From: an uncultured Bacilli bacterium
GTDB lineage: Bacteria > Bacillota_I > Bacilli_A > RF39 > UBA660
Assembly: GCA_948874605.1 (NCBI GenBank)
Contig: CAQRXS010000035.1
Span: forward strand, 1-11,487
Length of the DNA: 11,487 nt
Reading direction: 5' to 3'
In this document: one piece after another, positions 6,379-11,487 of the stretch
Numbering within the stretch: position 1 is the stretch's first letter
Layout: each line of letters starts with the position of its first letter
Made by a program: the position numbers and the translations under genes
Notes under the pieces: generated by a model
Told to the model about the DNA's origin: nothing
Databases searched by the model: none
The model's input: the letters and a program-made list of their open reading frames with translations, nothing else

Positions 6379-6407
6379 ATTATAACAAATTTTTGGATGA
6401 AACTCAA
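6379..6407 (-). promoter_or_regulatory. promoter of the membrane-anchored amidase gene
   Basis: On the minus strand: -35 TTGAGT (6402-6407), 17-nt spacer, extended -10 TGT-TATAAT (6379-6387). Start near 6372, leader about 20 nt with its SD. Confidence 0.75.
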
Positions 6408-6425
6408 TTGTATGGAAGGTGACTT

Positions 6426-7490
6426 ATGAAAACTCTTTTTGATTATTTAAAATATTATGGAAATGAAACATTTGATGTATTTCCTTTTAATGAAGTGGAT
6501 GGTTTAGTTTTGGCTATGCTTAGTTATACAAAGTTTGACGGGATTGTTCCAAAGCATAAAAGAGAATCCATTTCTTTTCGTAATGCGTTAAAAGTTTTTT
6601 TTGAAAAATACAGTCCTAAAGATTTTAAAAGTCACGATTGGATGTTTCCTGTGGCTTATAAACTTATGGAAGCGTTAAGGAATTCAAAGCGTTTTGAGTA
6701 TGCTAAAATATATTATTTGGTAACAAGTACAGATTCTCATGGACAGTTTGGCGCGATTACAATCAGACTTCCCAATGGAATTACGTATATTTCTTACGAG
6801 GGTACTGATAGTTCGATAGTTGGTTGGAAGGAAGATTTTGAACTTATGTATATGGCTCCTATATCTAGTCAAAGACTCGCTCTTCAATATTTTGATGAAA
6901 CTTTAAATGTGTTTGATCGCGAGGTATATGTTGGAGGGCACTCTAAAGGTGGAAATTTGGCTATGTATGCTTATATGTATGGAAAGCCTTATTATAAAAG
7001 ACGTGTAAAAAAAATCTATAATTTTGATGGGCCTGGGTTTTTAAATGATATTTTTGAATCTGATATTTATCAAGAGATGACTAGAAAACTTGAAACAATT
7101 GTCCCTCATGAAAGTGTTGTAGGAATGATGCTTAATCATGGAAAATATCGTGTGGTTAATAGTAAAAATAAGGGCATTATGCAACATGAAGGAACTTCCT
7201 GGGAATGTTTTGGTGGTTGTTTTGTCGATAGTACGTTATCTAAAAAAAGCGAAAAGTTAGAACGTAATTTGAAAGAGTACTTAGATGGAATGACAGTGGA
7301 AGAAAAGAAAAATTTTGTTGAGACTATTTTTGCTGTTTTTGAACGTAGTAATATAACAAATGTTATGCAATTAAAAGAGGTTAGTATTGGCAATTTATTG
7401 GCTATTATGAAAGGTGTAAAGAATATTCCTAGTAGTACAAAACGTAATTTAGTCGCCATTTTAAGGATACTTATAACTGGTATAAATTAG
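6426..7490 (+). CDS. Mbeg1-like (DUF2974) alpha/beta hydrolase, putative lipase
   Basis: A 354-residue cytosolic alpha/beta-hydrolase of the Mbeg1-like/DUF2974 family, common in gut Bacillota. The nucleophile elbow is GGHSKGGNLA with Ser173; the probable acid is Asp201 in NFDGPGF and the probable base His254 in MQHEGTSW, as in other members. The N-terminal 120 residues are helical with the family opening (MKTLFDYLKYYGN), and the C-terminal 80 residues form a helical tail. No signal peptide or membrane segment is present. The true substrate is unknown; lipid ester hydrolysis is assumed from the fold. SD GGAAGGTGA precedes the ATG. It is the first gene of a tight three-gene set: 19 bp to the Nudix gene, which overlaps the nuclease gene. 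Its role in that set is not evident. Confidence 0.8.
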   Translation: MKTLFDYLKYYGNETFDVFPFNEVDGLVLAMLSYTKFDGIVPKHKRESISFRNALKVFFEKYSPKDFKSHDWMFPVAYKLMEALRNSKRFEYAKIYYLVTSTDSHGQFGAITIRLPNGITYISYEGTDSSIVGWKEDFELMYMAPISSQRLALQYFDETLNVFDREVYVGGHSKGGNLAMYAYMYGKPYYKRRVKKIYNFDGPGFLNDIFESDIYQEMTRKLETIVPHESVVGMMLNHGKYRVVNSKNKGIMQHEGTSWECFGGCFVDSTLSKKSEKLERNLKEYLDGMTVEEKKNFVETIFAVFERSNITNVMQLKEVSIGNLLAIMKGVKNIPSSTKRNLVAILRILITGIN

Positions 7491-7509
7491 AAATAAAGTG
7501 AGGTAAGTA

Positions 7510-7902
7510 ATGAAAGAAATAAATGTAGTTGCAGCTTTAATAAAAAAAGATGGTAAGGTTTTGATTGCGCGTCGTTCAACTGGTGATGATACTGTAATTG
7601 GCAAATGGGAATTTCCAGGAGGAAAAGTGGAGCCTTATGAAAAAGAAGAAGAAGCTATTGAAAGAGAAATAAAAGAAGAATTTGACTTAGAGATACAAGC
7701 TGAAAAGTTTTTAGTTAATAATATTTATAAGTATCCTAATAAGGTAGTTAATTTAAAATTATACAGTTGTAATTATGTTTCTGGAGAATTTCATTTGCAT
7801 GATCATTCTGAATATTTATGGGTTTTACCAGAGGCACTACTTGATTATGATTTGGCTCCTGCAGATGTTCGTTTGGCTATATTTGTAAAGGAGAATTCTT
7901 AA
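7510..7902 (+). CDS. NudG/MutT-like (deoxy)nucleoside triphosphate pyrophosphohydrolase
   Basis: A 130-residue Nudix hydrolase that converts nucleoside triphosphates to monophosphates and pyrophosphate. The Nudix box runs from Gly38 to Leu60: Gly38, Glu44, Arg52-Glu53, Ile54, Glu56-Glu57, with Asp59 in the place of the usual final Gly. KWEFPGGK precedes it. Near the C-terminus is LAPAD (115-119), the pattern of E. coli NudG (Orf135), where MutT has an Asn in the PPAN site that reads 8-oxo-guanine. NudG is known to act on CTP, dCTP and 5-methyl-dCTP, so a modified-pyrimidine substrate is more likely here than 8-oxo-dGTP; this is inference. SD GAGGT lies 5 nt before the ATG. Its stop overlaps the start of the SRA-nuclease gene (TAATG), which argues for a joint function. 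Confidence 0.9.
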   Translation: MKEINVVAALIKKDGKVLIARRSTGDDTVIGKWEFPGGKVEPYEKEEEAIEREIKEEFDLEIQAEKFLVNNIYKYPNKVVNLKLYSCNYVSGEFHLHDHSEYLWVLPEALLDYDLAPADVRLAIFVKENS

Positions 7903-9170
7903 TGTCTACAGTAATGCAACTGGTTAGTAAATCTGTGATTTCTTTGCATAGAAAAACTGGAAAAGAGTGGCTACTTTTAAATGAGATATTTATCGAAGTT
8001 AATAAAGCTCGCAAAGTTAAGCTTGCTAAAGTAAAAGATATTTTAGATAATCATAGTTCTTTATCTCATTTATTTTCTGGAACTAAAGAATATATCTTAA
8101 AAGAAAAAGATTCAGAGCTATATCAGTCTTGTTATTATGAACGGTTAAAAATGGTTGATAACCTTGTTATTGGAGAAATTTTCTCGCGGTTAGAATTGAA
8201 GAGTTTATTTAAAATAAGTAGTCAGTCAGGGATTATGAAGACAAATACATTAGATTGTTTAGTTTTAATAACGTCAGAAAATAATGGAGTATATGCGGAT
8301 TCATTAATAGAAAACGGTAAGATTCTTTATACTGGAGAAGGACAAGCTGGCAATCAAACGTTAACTAGAAATAACAAAACGTTGTATGAATCTAAAATGA
8401 ATGATTTACCTGTTTATTTATTTTCTAAAGATATTAATAAAAAATATGTTTTTGAAGGACAAGTTGAATTATATGATCAACCTTATCAATTATCAGAAAA
8501 AGATATAAATGGCGTTACTAGATTGGTATGGAAGTTTCCACTTAAAATTATCTATCCGAGTGATAATGGCTATTGTATAGATAAAAAATATGAAAAATTG
8601 ATTCAGGAAATTACAAAATTAGAAAATAGTCCTGCTTTGTCAGATCTTATAGTTTCTGAAGAATTGATTTTTAAAGAGGGAAAGGTCAACATTAAAAAGT
8701 ATAGAAAACCAAATAAACAAATTAAAAGACATAAAAAACCTGATTATATCGCTAATGAAATTGTTAAAACGACACAAGGCATCAGAAATGAGAAAGATGT
8801 TTATAATAATGAAATAAAACGATTGATGAAAGAAAATGCTTTAGAACAAGTAAAAAAAATGCAAGACTTTTTTAAGAATAAGAAAGATAATGAAGGTTTT
8901 GATATTTTGACATTTGAGCTTAATGAAGAGGGTAAATATATTGAAAAGTTCATTGAAGTTAAGTCAACAAAAGGAAATGAGAGCACACCAATAGATATAT
9001 CAGCAGAGGAAATTGACTTTGCTAAGAAACATATAAACGATTATTATTTATATCGAATTGTTAAAAGTGACAGCAAAGAAAGATATTGTAAAATAGTCAA
9101 AGGGAAAGATTTGTTAAACGACAAAGACTATAGTTTTGTTCCATCAGCTTTTAAAATTTATTCAAAGTGA
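7902..9170 (+). CDS. putative modification-dependent restriction nuclease: wHTH-SRA-DUF3883
   Basis: A 422-residue protein with three recognisable parts. Residues 1-70 look like a winged helix (KTGKEWLLLNEIF, then ILDNHSSLSHLF). Residues about 95-220 resemble the SRA/YDG fold that reads modified cytosine, as in restriction proteins fused to HNH: the key stretch is YTGEGQAGNQTLTRNN (143-158), then PVYLF and KYVFEGQVE. After a lysine-rich linker (about 260-290), residues about 300-422 form a DUF3883/Mrr-like nuclease of the PD-(D/E)xK class with Asp334 in GFDI and Glu352-Val-Lys354 in FIEVKST. Such reader-plus-nuclease proteins cut DNA carrying modified bases and need no partner methylase. SD AAAGGAG lies inside the Nudix gene 9 nt before the ATG. 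DUF3427-type proteins share a related reader domain and are an alternative name. Confidence 0.78.
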   Translation: MSTVMQLVSKSVISLHRKTGKEWLLLNEIFIEVNKARKVKLAKVKDILDNHSSLSHLFSGTKEYILKEKDSELYQSCYYERLKMVDNLVIGEIFSRLELKSLFKISSQSGIMKTNTLDCLVLITSENNGVYADSLIENGKILYTGEGQAGNQTLTRNNKTLYESKMNDLPVYLFSKDINKKYVFEGQVELYDQPYQLSEKDINGVTRLVWKFPLKIIYPSDNGYCIDKKYEKLIQEITKLENSPALSDLIVSEELIFKEGKVNIKKYRKPNKQIKRHKKPDYIANEIVKTTQGIRNEKDVYNNEIKRLMKENALEQVKKMQDFFKNKKDNEGFDILTFELNEEGKYIEKFIEVKSTKGNESTPIDISAEEIDFAKKHINDYYLYRIVKSDSKERYCKIVKGKDLLNDKDYSFVPSAFKIYSK

Positions 9171-9181
9171 TTATTTTTATT

Positions 9182-9204
9182 AAAACCTTTGGGTTCTTTT
9201 TTTT
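9182..9204 (+). terminator. weak intrinsic terminator after the nuclease gene
   Basis: Short stem AACC (9184-9187) / GGTT (9192-9195) with a 4-nt loop followed by eight T (9197-9204). The stem is only 4 bp, so termination may be partial and some transcripts may run into the LysM amidase gene. Confidence 0.45.
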
Positions 9205-9253
9205 CTAGAATTATAGTCTCTTTTGATTAATAATATATAGCTACAAAATATAA

Positions 9254-9286
9254 GTTTAACCTTATTGTGTGTTTAAACATAAAATA
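9254..9286 (+). promoter_or_regulatory. candidate promoter and inverted repeat ahead of the LysM amidase
   Basis: Inverted repeat GTTTAA (9254-9259) / TTAAAC (9273-9278), the right arm being part of the 8-bp palindrome GTTTAAAC. It overlaps CATAAAATA (9278-9286), an exact match to the sigma-K -10 pattern CATAnnnTA, with AC 17 nt upstream (9259-9260). A sigma-A reading is also possible (TTAACC at 9256-9261, 18-nt spacer, TAAAAT at 9280-9285). Both predict a start so close to the SD GAGGAGG (9291-9297) that part of it may be lost, so the assignment is uncertain. Confidence 0.35.
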
Positions 9287-9304
9287 TTTTGAGGAGGCGT
9301 ATAT

Positions 9305-10495
9305 ATGGCAAAGAAAATTGTGATAGATCCAGGGCATGGGGGAAGTGATCCTGGTACAAGCGCAAATGGAATTGTTGAAAAAGATAAAACTTTACAAATA
9401 AGTAATTATTTACATCAACGTTTTGATGAACTTGGTATTCCAAATGAAATGACTCGTACAGGGGATACGACTTTAGGACCGAGTGACAGACCTAAAAAAG
9501 CTCAAAGTTTTTATGGAAATTCTAATGATGTAATATTACTTTCAAATCATGTTAATGCTGGTGGCGGCGATGGAGCCGAAATTATTTATTCTCTTCGAAA
9601 TTCAGATAAATTATCTAAAATGATTGCTGATGAGTTTATAAAATCTGGTCAAAATGTTCGTAAGTATTATCAACGTAGACTTCCTTCAGATCCTTCTAAA
9701 GATTACTATTATATTTTGAGAGATACACCTAATAATGAGTCAGTAATAATAGAATATGGATTTGCTGATAGTAAAGGTGATGATCCAAATTTATTAAAAA
9801 ATAATTGGGAAGATTTGGCTGAAGCTGTTGTAAGAGCAGTAGCAAGTTATATTGGTGTTCCTTATAATTCTGGTTCAACTGGTGCTAATACTTATGTTGT
9901 TAAATCAGGAGATACCTTGTGGGGTATTGCGAGGGAATTTGGAGTAAGTGTAGATGAATTAAAACAAAAGAATAATTTATCTAGTAACAGTTTAAAACTT
10001 GGACAAATTTTATTGATACCAAGTGCAGAAGAGGTTCCTGGAGATATTTATATTGTACAGGCTGGAGATAGTTTATATAGTATTTCAAGACGCTACGGAA
10101 TAACAGTAGATGAATTAAAACGGTTAAATAACTTGACATCGAATGCATTATCTATAGGTCAACGCTTAGTTGTTAAGGGCGAGGCATCAACTGAAACTCC
10201 AAATGAAACAACTTATGTTGTTAAGTCCGGAGATAGTCTTTATAGAATTGCTCAAAATTTTGGTATTAGTGTAAATGAATTAAAAAGTTATAATAATTTG
10301 ACAAGCGATATATTATCAGTAGGTCAGAAATTAAATATTCCAAATAACAATAGTCAGACTGTTTATACAGTTAAATCCGGAGATACATTATATGGTATTG
10401 CAAGAGAATTTAATACTTCTGTTAATGATATAATGCGTGTTAATAATATGGCTAGTAATGTTTTATCAATTGGGCAAAAGATAATTATTCCTTAA
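9305..10495 (+). CDS. N-acetylmuramoyl-L-alanine amidase with four LysM domains, no signal peptide
   Basis: A 396-residue peptidoglycan amidase. The Amidase_3 domain begins at residue 2 and ends near 180, with His11 (DPGHGG), Glu25 (VEKDKTL), His82 (SNHVN) and Glu150 (IIEYGF). Four 44-residue LysM domains, which bind N-acetylglucosamine chains, follow at 196-239, 248-291, 303-346 and 353-396. There is no signal peptide or membrane segment, and the very strong SD (GAGGAGG) fixes the start. The protein must leave the cell by lysis or act from inside. In Bacillus CwlC, an amidase also lacking a signal peptide, lyses the mother cell from within after sporulation; CwlJ as neighbour and a sigma-K-like -10 support that reading. 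A prophage endolysin is the alternative, but no holin or phage gene is near. Confidence 0.9.
   Translation: MAKKIVIDPGHGGSDPGTSANGIVEKDKTLQISNYLHQRFDELGIPNEMTRTGDTTLGPSDRPKKAQSFYGNSNDVILLSNHVNAGGGDGAEIIYSLRNSDKLSKMIADEFIKSGQNVRKYYQRRLPSDPSKDYYYILRDTPNNESVIIEYGFADSKGDDPNLLKNNWEDLAEAVVRAVASYIGVPYNSGSTGANTYVVKSGDTLWGIAREFGVSVDELKQKNNLSSNSLKLGQILLIPSAEEVPGDIYIVQAGDSLYSISRRYGITVDELKRLNNLTSNALSIGQRLVVKGEASTETPNETTYVVKSGDSLYRIAQNFGISVNELKSYNNLTSDILSVGQKLNIPNNNSQTVYTVKSGDTLYGIAREFNTSVNDIMRVNNMASNVLSIGQKIIIP
9890..10492 (+). repeat. four LysM-coding repeats
   Basis: Units at 9890-10021, 10046-10177, 10211-10342 and 10361-10492, each 44 codons, separated by linkers of 6 to 11 codons. All share V-K/Q-x-GD-S/T-L-x-x-I and end in IGQ/LGQ. 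The units have diverged in DNA sequence, so the duplication is not recent. Confidence 0.9.
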
Positions 10496-10520
10496 AGTTC
10501 AAGGTTACTTGAACTTTTTT
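10494..10520 (+). terminator. intrinsic terminator of the LysM amidase gene
   Basis: Perfect 10-bp stem (10494-10503 with 10508-10517), GTTA loop, T-run to 10520. It begins inside the stop codon of the amidase gene. Confidence 0.85.
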
Positions 10521-10524
10521 GTAT

Positions 10525-10550
10525 AAAAAAATATACTGTTTAGTATATTT
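10525..10550 (-). terminator. intrinsic terminator of the cwlJ gene
   Basis: On the minus strand a 9-bp A/T-only perfect stem (10542-10550 with 10529-10537), 4-nt loop holding part of the stop codon, and a run of seven T (10525-10531). Back-to-back with the plus-strand terminator. Confidence 0.6.
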
Positions 10551-10962
10551 CGTCGCATTGACCGGGCTGTGGTCTGTAAAAACAGTGCCCCATATATTTT
10601 CCAGCTAATGGTTGAGAATACCATGTATTTCCGCAAGTTTTATTTTTTCCAGGAGCATAGAACCATAAAGCATGAGTTGCCGGATAATAGTATTCTCCGC
10701 GTAGTATTCTTTCGGCTAATTGTTTTTCTAAAGCAGTTGGAGTAGCTTGGAATAGTGATGAGTTCACACCAACAAATTGGTTGGGCTGGTAAATCGCATC
10801 ATAAACTGTGTTAATATTTTTAAATGTATAACAATCTACTAGAACTCTGTTAGCCACTACATTACCTACCATTAACATTCCGAGATCACCTTCTGCTAAA
10901 GCTTCTGCACGCATTATCCTTGCTAAAAGGTCAAGTTCTTTTGTTGTATAACTGAATATCAT
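10540..10962 (-). CDS. cwlJ: spore cortex-lytic enzyme CwlJ (SleB/CwlJ hydrolase family)
   Basis: A 140-residue enzyme of the Hydrolase_2 (SleB/CwlJ) family. It consists of the catalytic domain alone, without signal peptide and without an N-terminal peptidoglycan-binding domain, which is the CwlJ plan (about 142 residues in B. subtilis) and not the SleB plan. Key features are LARIMRAEA with the probable catalytic Glu20, GMLMVGNVVANRV, the IYQPNQF segment, and the C-terminal HCFYRPQPGQC close to the CwlJ ending. In Bacillus CwlJ is made in the mother cell, placed in the spore coat, and degrades cortex containing muramic lactam during germination triggered by calcium dipicolinate. CwlD in the same window makes that lactam. 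The SD AGGTGAT lies 3 nt before the ATG. The GerQ partner is not in the window. Confidence 0.88.
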   Translation of the reverse strand: MIFSYTTKELDLLARIMRAEALAEGDLGMLMVGNVVANRVLVDCYTFKNINTVYDAIYQPNQFVGVNSSLFQATPTALEKQLAERILRGEYYYPATHALWFYAPGKNKTCGNTWYSQPLAGKYMGHCFYRPQPGQCDEIY

Positions 10963-10976
10963 TTTATCACCTGTTA

Positions 10977-10985
10977 TAGCATATG
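10977..10985 (-). promoter_or_regulatory. candidate promoter of cwlJ
   Basis: On the minus strand CATATGCTA matches the mother-cell sigma-K -10 pattern CATAnnnTA, though AC at the -35 distance is missing. An extended -10 (TGC-TATAAC, 10973-10981) overlaps it, but would start transcription at or beyond the SD. Six fixed bases in AT-rich DNA can occur by chance. Confidence 0.3.
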
Positions 10986-11081
10986 AATTTTTATTAGTTT
11001 GGAGACAAATGCTACAAATATTAAACTTAAATTATTTGATTACCATTAGGAATATTCTTGCTACAGTTTTGTATATTTTTT

Positions 11082-11090
11082 TGGTATAAT
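11082..11090 (+). promoter_or_regulatory. extended -10 promoter reading into the hairpin region
   Basis: TGG followed by a perfect TATAAT (11085-11090), no clear -35. Start near 11097, so the RNA would contain the hairpins from 11135 on. Confidence 0.5.
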
Positions 11091-11262
11091 CATATTTAAG
11101 CATGTTATTATTTTTGTGAAATTCTATTTTATTTAATGAGCATAGGAAAGGAAATTCGATTCTCATTGCTTCTACCAGATTTGATTGATTGTCACTCGAA
11201 CTTTTCGAGTAATAGTAGGAAACGACTTGTCAAAAAGTCGAAACTTAAATAAGTGAAGGTTA

Positions 11263-11291
11263 TTGCGCTTAGTAGCAAAAAATGTTATACT
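11263..11291 (+). promoter_or_regulatory. promoter with about 150-nt leader toward the right edge
   Basis: -35 TTGCGC (11263-11268), 17-nt spacer, extended -10 TGT-TATACT (11284-11291). Start near 11298. The downstream leader includes the closing stem 11353-11411 and the SD and ATG at 11434-11448. Confidence 0.55.
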
Positions 11292-11428
11292 AGTGCAGTA
11301 TTAAAGTTTTAGTATTTTGGCACTGCAACAATAAATATGGAAAGGTTTAGCAAGGTTAGAAAATATTTTGAAATTCTCATTATTTATGTGCTAATAGAAA
11401 GAATCTAACTTTATGTTTATTTAGATAA

Positions 11429-11457
11429 ATTTTAGGAGACCAACTATGAATAGTCAA
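11429..11457 (-). promoter_or_regulatory. minus-strand promoter opposing the right-edge leader
   Basis: On the minus strand -35 TTGACT (11452-11457), 17-nt spacer, -10 TAAAAT (11429-11434). Start near 11422, giving RNA antisense to the leader of the plus-strand promoter at 11263-11291. Confidence 0.5.
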
Positions 11458-11460
11458 TAG
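11446..11460 (+). other. four-codon reading frame with strong SD at the right edge
   Basis: AGGAG (11434-11438) lies 7 nt before an ATG (11446) that encodes only MNSQ before TAG (11458-11460). The same frame is then open to the window end and contains a second ATG at 11476 (MRKF). It could be a leader peptide, a gene broken by an amber codon, or chance. Confidence 0.35.
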
Positions 11461-11487
11461 TTTTTTTGTAAAAAAATGAGAAAATTT

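Larger units (their letters stand above)
10986..11487. other. gene-poor region with promoters and several hairpins
   Basis: About 500 bp without a convincing protein gene. Hairpins: AATGAG/CTCATT (11135-11140, 11162-11167); ACTCGAA/TTCGAGT with a 3-nt loop (11194-11210); CGACTT/AAGTCG (11223-11240); TGCAGT/ACTGCA (11294-11299, 11322-11327) competing with AGTGC/GCACT (11292-11296, 11320-11324); and an 8-bp closing stem (11353-11360 with 11404-11411). With the promoters listed separately this suggests one or more non-coding or leader RNAs. I recognise no known RNA family: no tmRNA, RNase P, SRP or T-box signature is visible. Confidence 0.45.

Noticed and set aside
6412..6429. Five-codon frame MEGDL whose stop overlaps the hydrolase start (ATGA)
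   Set aside because: It has no SD of its own, and its bases are the SD of the hydrolase gene, so the overlap is probably accidental.
9305..10495. LysM amidase as a prophage endolysin
   Set aside because: No holin, tail or packaging gene is next to it and the neighbours are chromosomal; kept as an alternative only.
11032..11166. Minus-strand frame of 44 codons beginning MRIEFPFLCS
   Set aside because: Only a weak SD (GGTAG) and no good promoter; its start codon lies in a hairpin arm and the composition (K, N, I, Y) is that of random AT-rich DNA. Worth keeping only if homologues are found.
11150..11178. tRNA-like 3' end (TTCGATT loop and CTACCA)
   Set aside because: The flanking bases do not form a T-stem and no matching 5' acceptor strand or anticodon arm exists upstream.
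11337..11408. Plus-strand frame of 23 codons beginning MERFSKVRKY
   Set aside because: No SD, and it lies inside the closing stem of the leader; the opposite strand also has a 23-codon frame here, which speaks for chance.
1..11487. TGA read as Trp (mycoplasma-like code) because of the AT-rich composition
   Set aside because: Conserved Trp positions use TGG (for example Trp33 of the Nudix protein), and TGA ends the nuclease gene at 9168-9170.
1..11487. CRISPR array, insertion sequence or attachment site
   Set aside because: No evenly spaced direct repeats, transposase motif or flanking terminal repeats were found.

Overview
The window is strongly AT-rich chromosomal DNA with Shine-Dalgarno (SD) sites of the GGAGG/AAGGTG type, many extended -10 promoters and standard stop codons (TGG for Trp, TGA as stop). 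This points to a low-GC Bacillota, and a spore former is likely: one gene closely matches the cortex hydrolase CwlJ, and another matches CwlD, which makes the muramic-lactam mark of the spore cortex. No rRNA, tRNA, CRISPR array, transposase or phage structural gene was seen.

Layout from left to right: a small minus-strand gene of unknown function (15-164); a CwlD-like secreted amidase (278-928), tail-to-tail with a cytosolic zinc-dependent phospholipase C-like protein (918-1880); a coupled pair of an Abi_2/HEPN-type abortive-infection-like protein and a membrane-anchored HtrA protease (2081-4125); two divergent small XRE regulators (4171-4374 and 4492-4707); a 95-residue unknown protein and a membrane-anchored amidase on the minus strand (4720-6352); a plus-strand operon of an Mbeg1-like alpha/beta hydrolase, a NudG-like Nudix hydrolase and a wHTH-SRA-DUF3883 nuclease (6426-9170); a leaderless-secretion amidase with four LysM domains (9305-10495); and CwlJ on the minus strand (10540-10962). 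The last 0.5 kb has no convincing gene but holds promoters and several hairpins, and ends in an SD-led four-codon reading frame at the right edge.

Two themes stand out. The first is peptidoglycan: four hydrolases (three Amidase_3 proteins and CwlJ) in 11 kb, two of them without signal peptides, as expected for enzymes made in the mother cell of a sporangium. The second is genome or phage defence: the Abi-like HEPN protein, and above all the Nudix plus SRA-nuclease pair. That pair looks like a compact modification-dependent restriction module: the nuclease should read modified cytosine in DNA, while the Nudix enzyme, of a type known to act on 5-methyl-dCTP, could keep modified cytosine out of the host's own DNA. 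This is inference from domain content and gene coupling.
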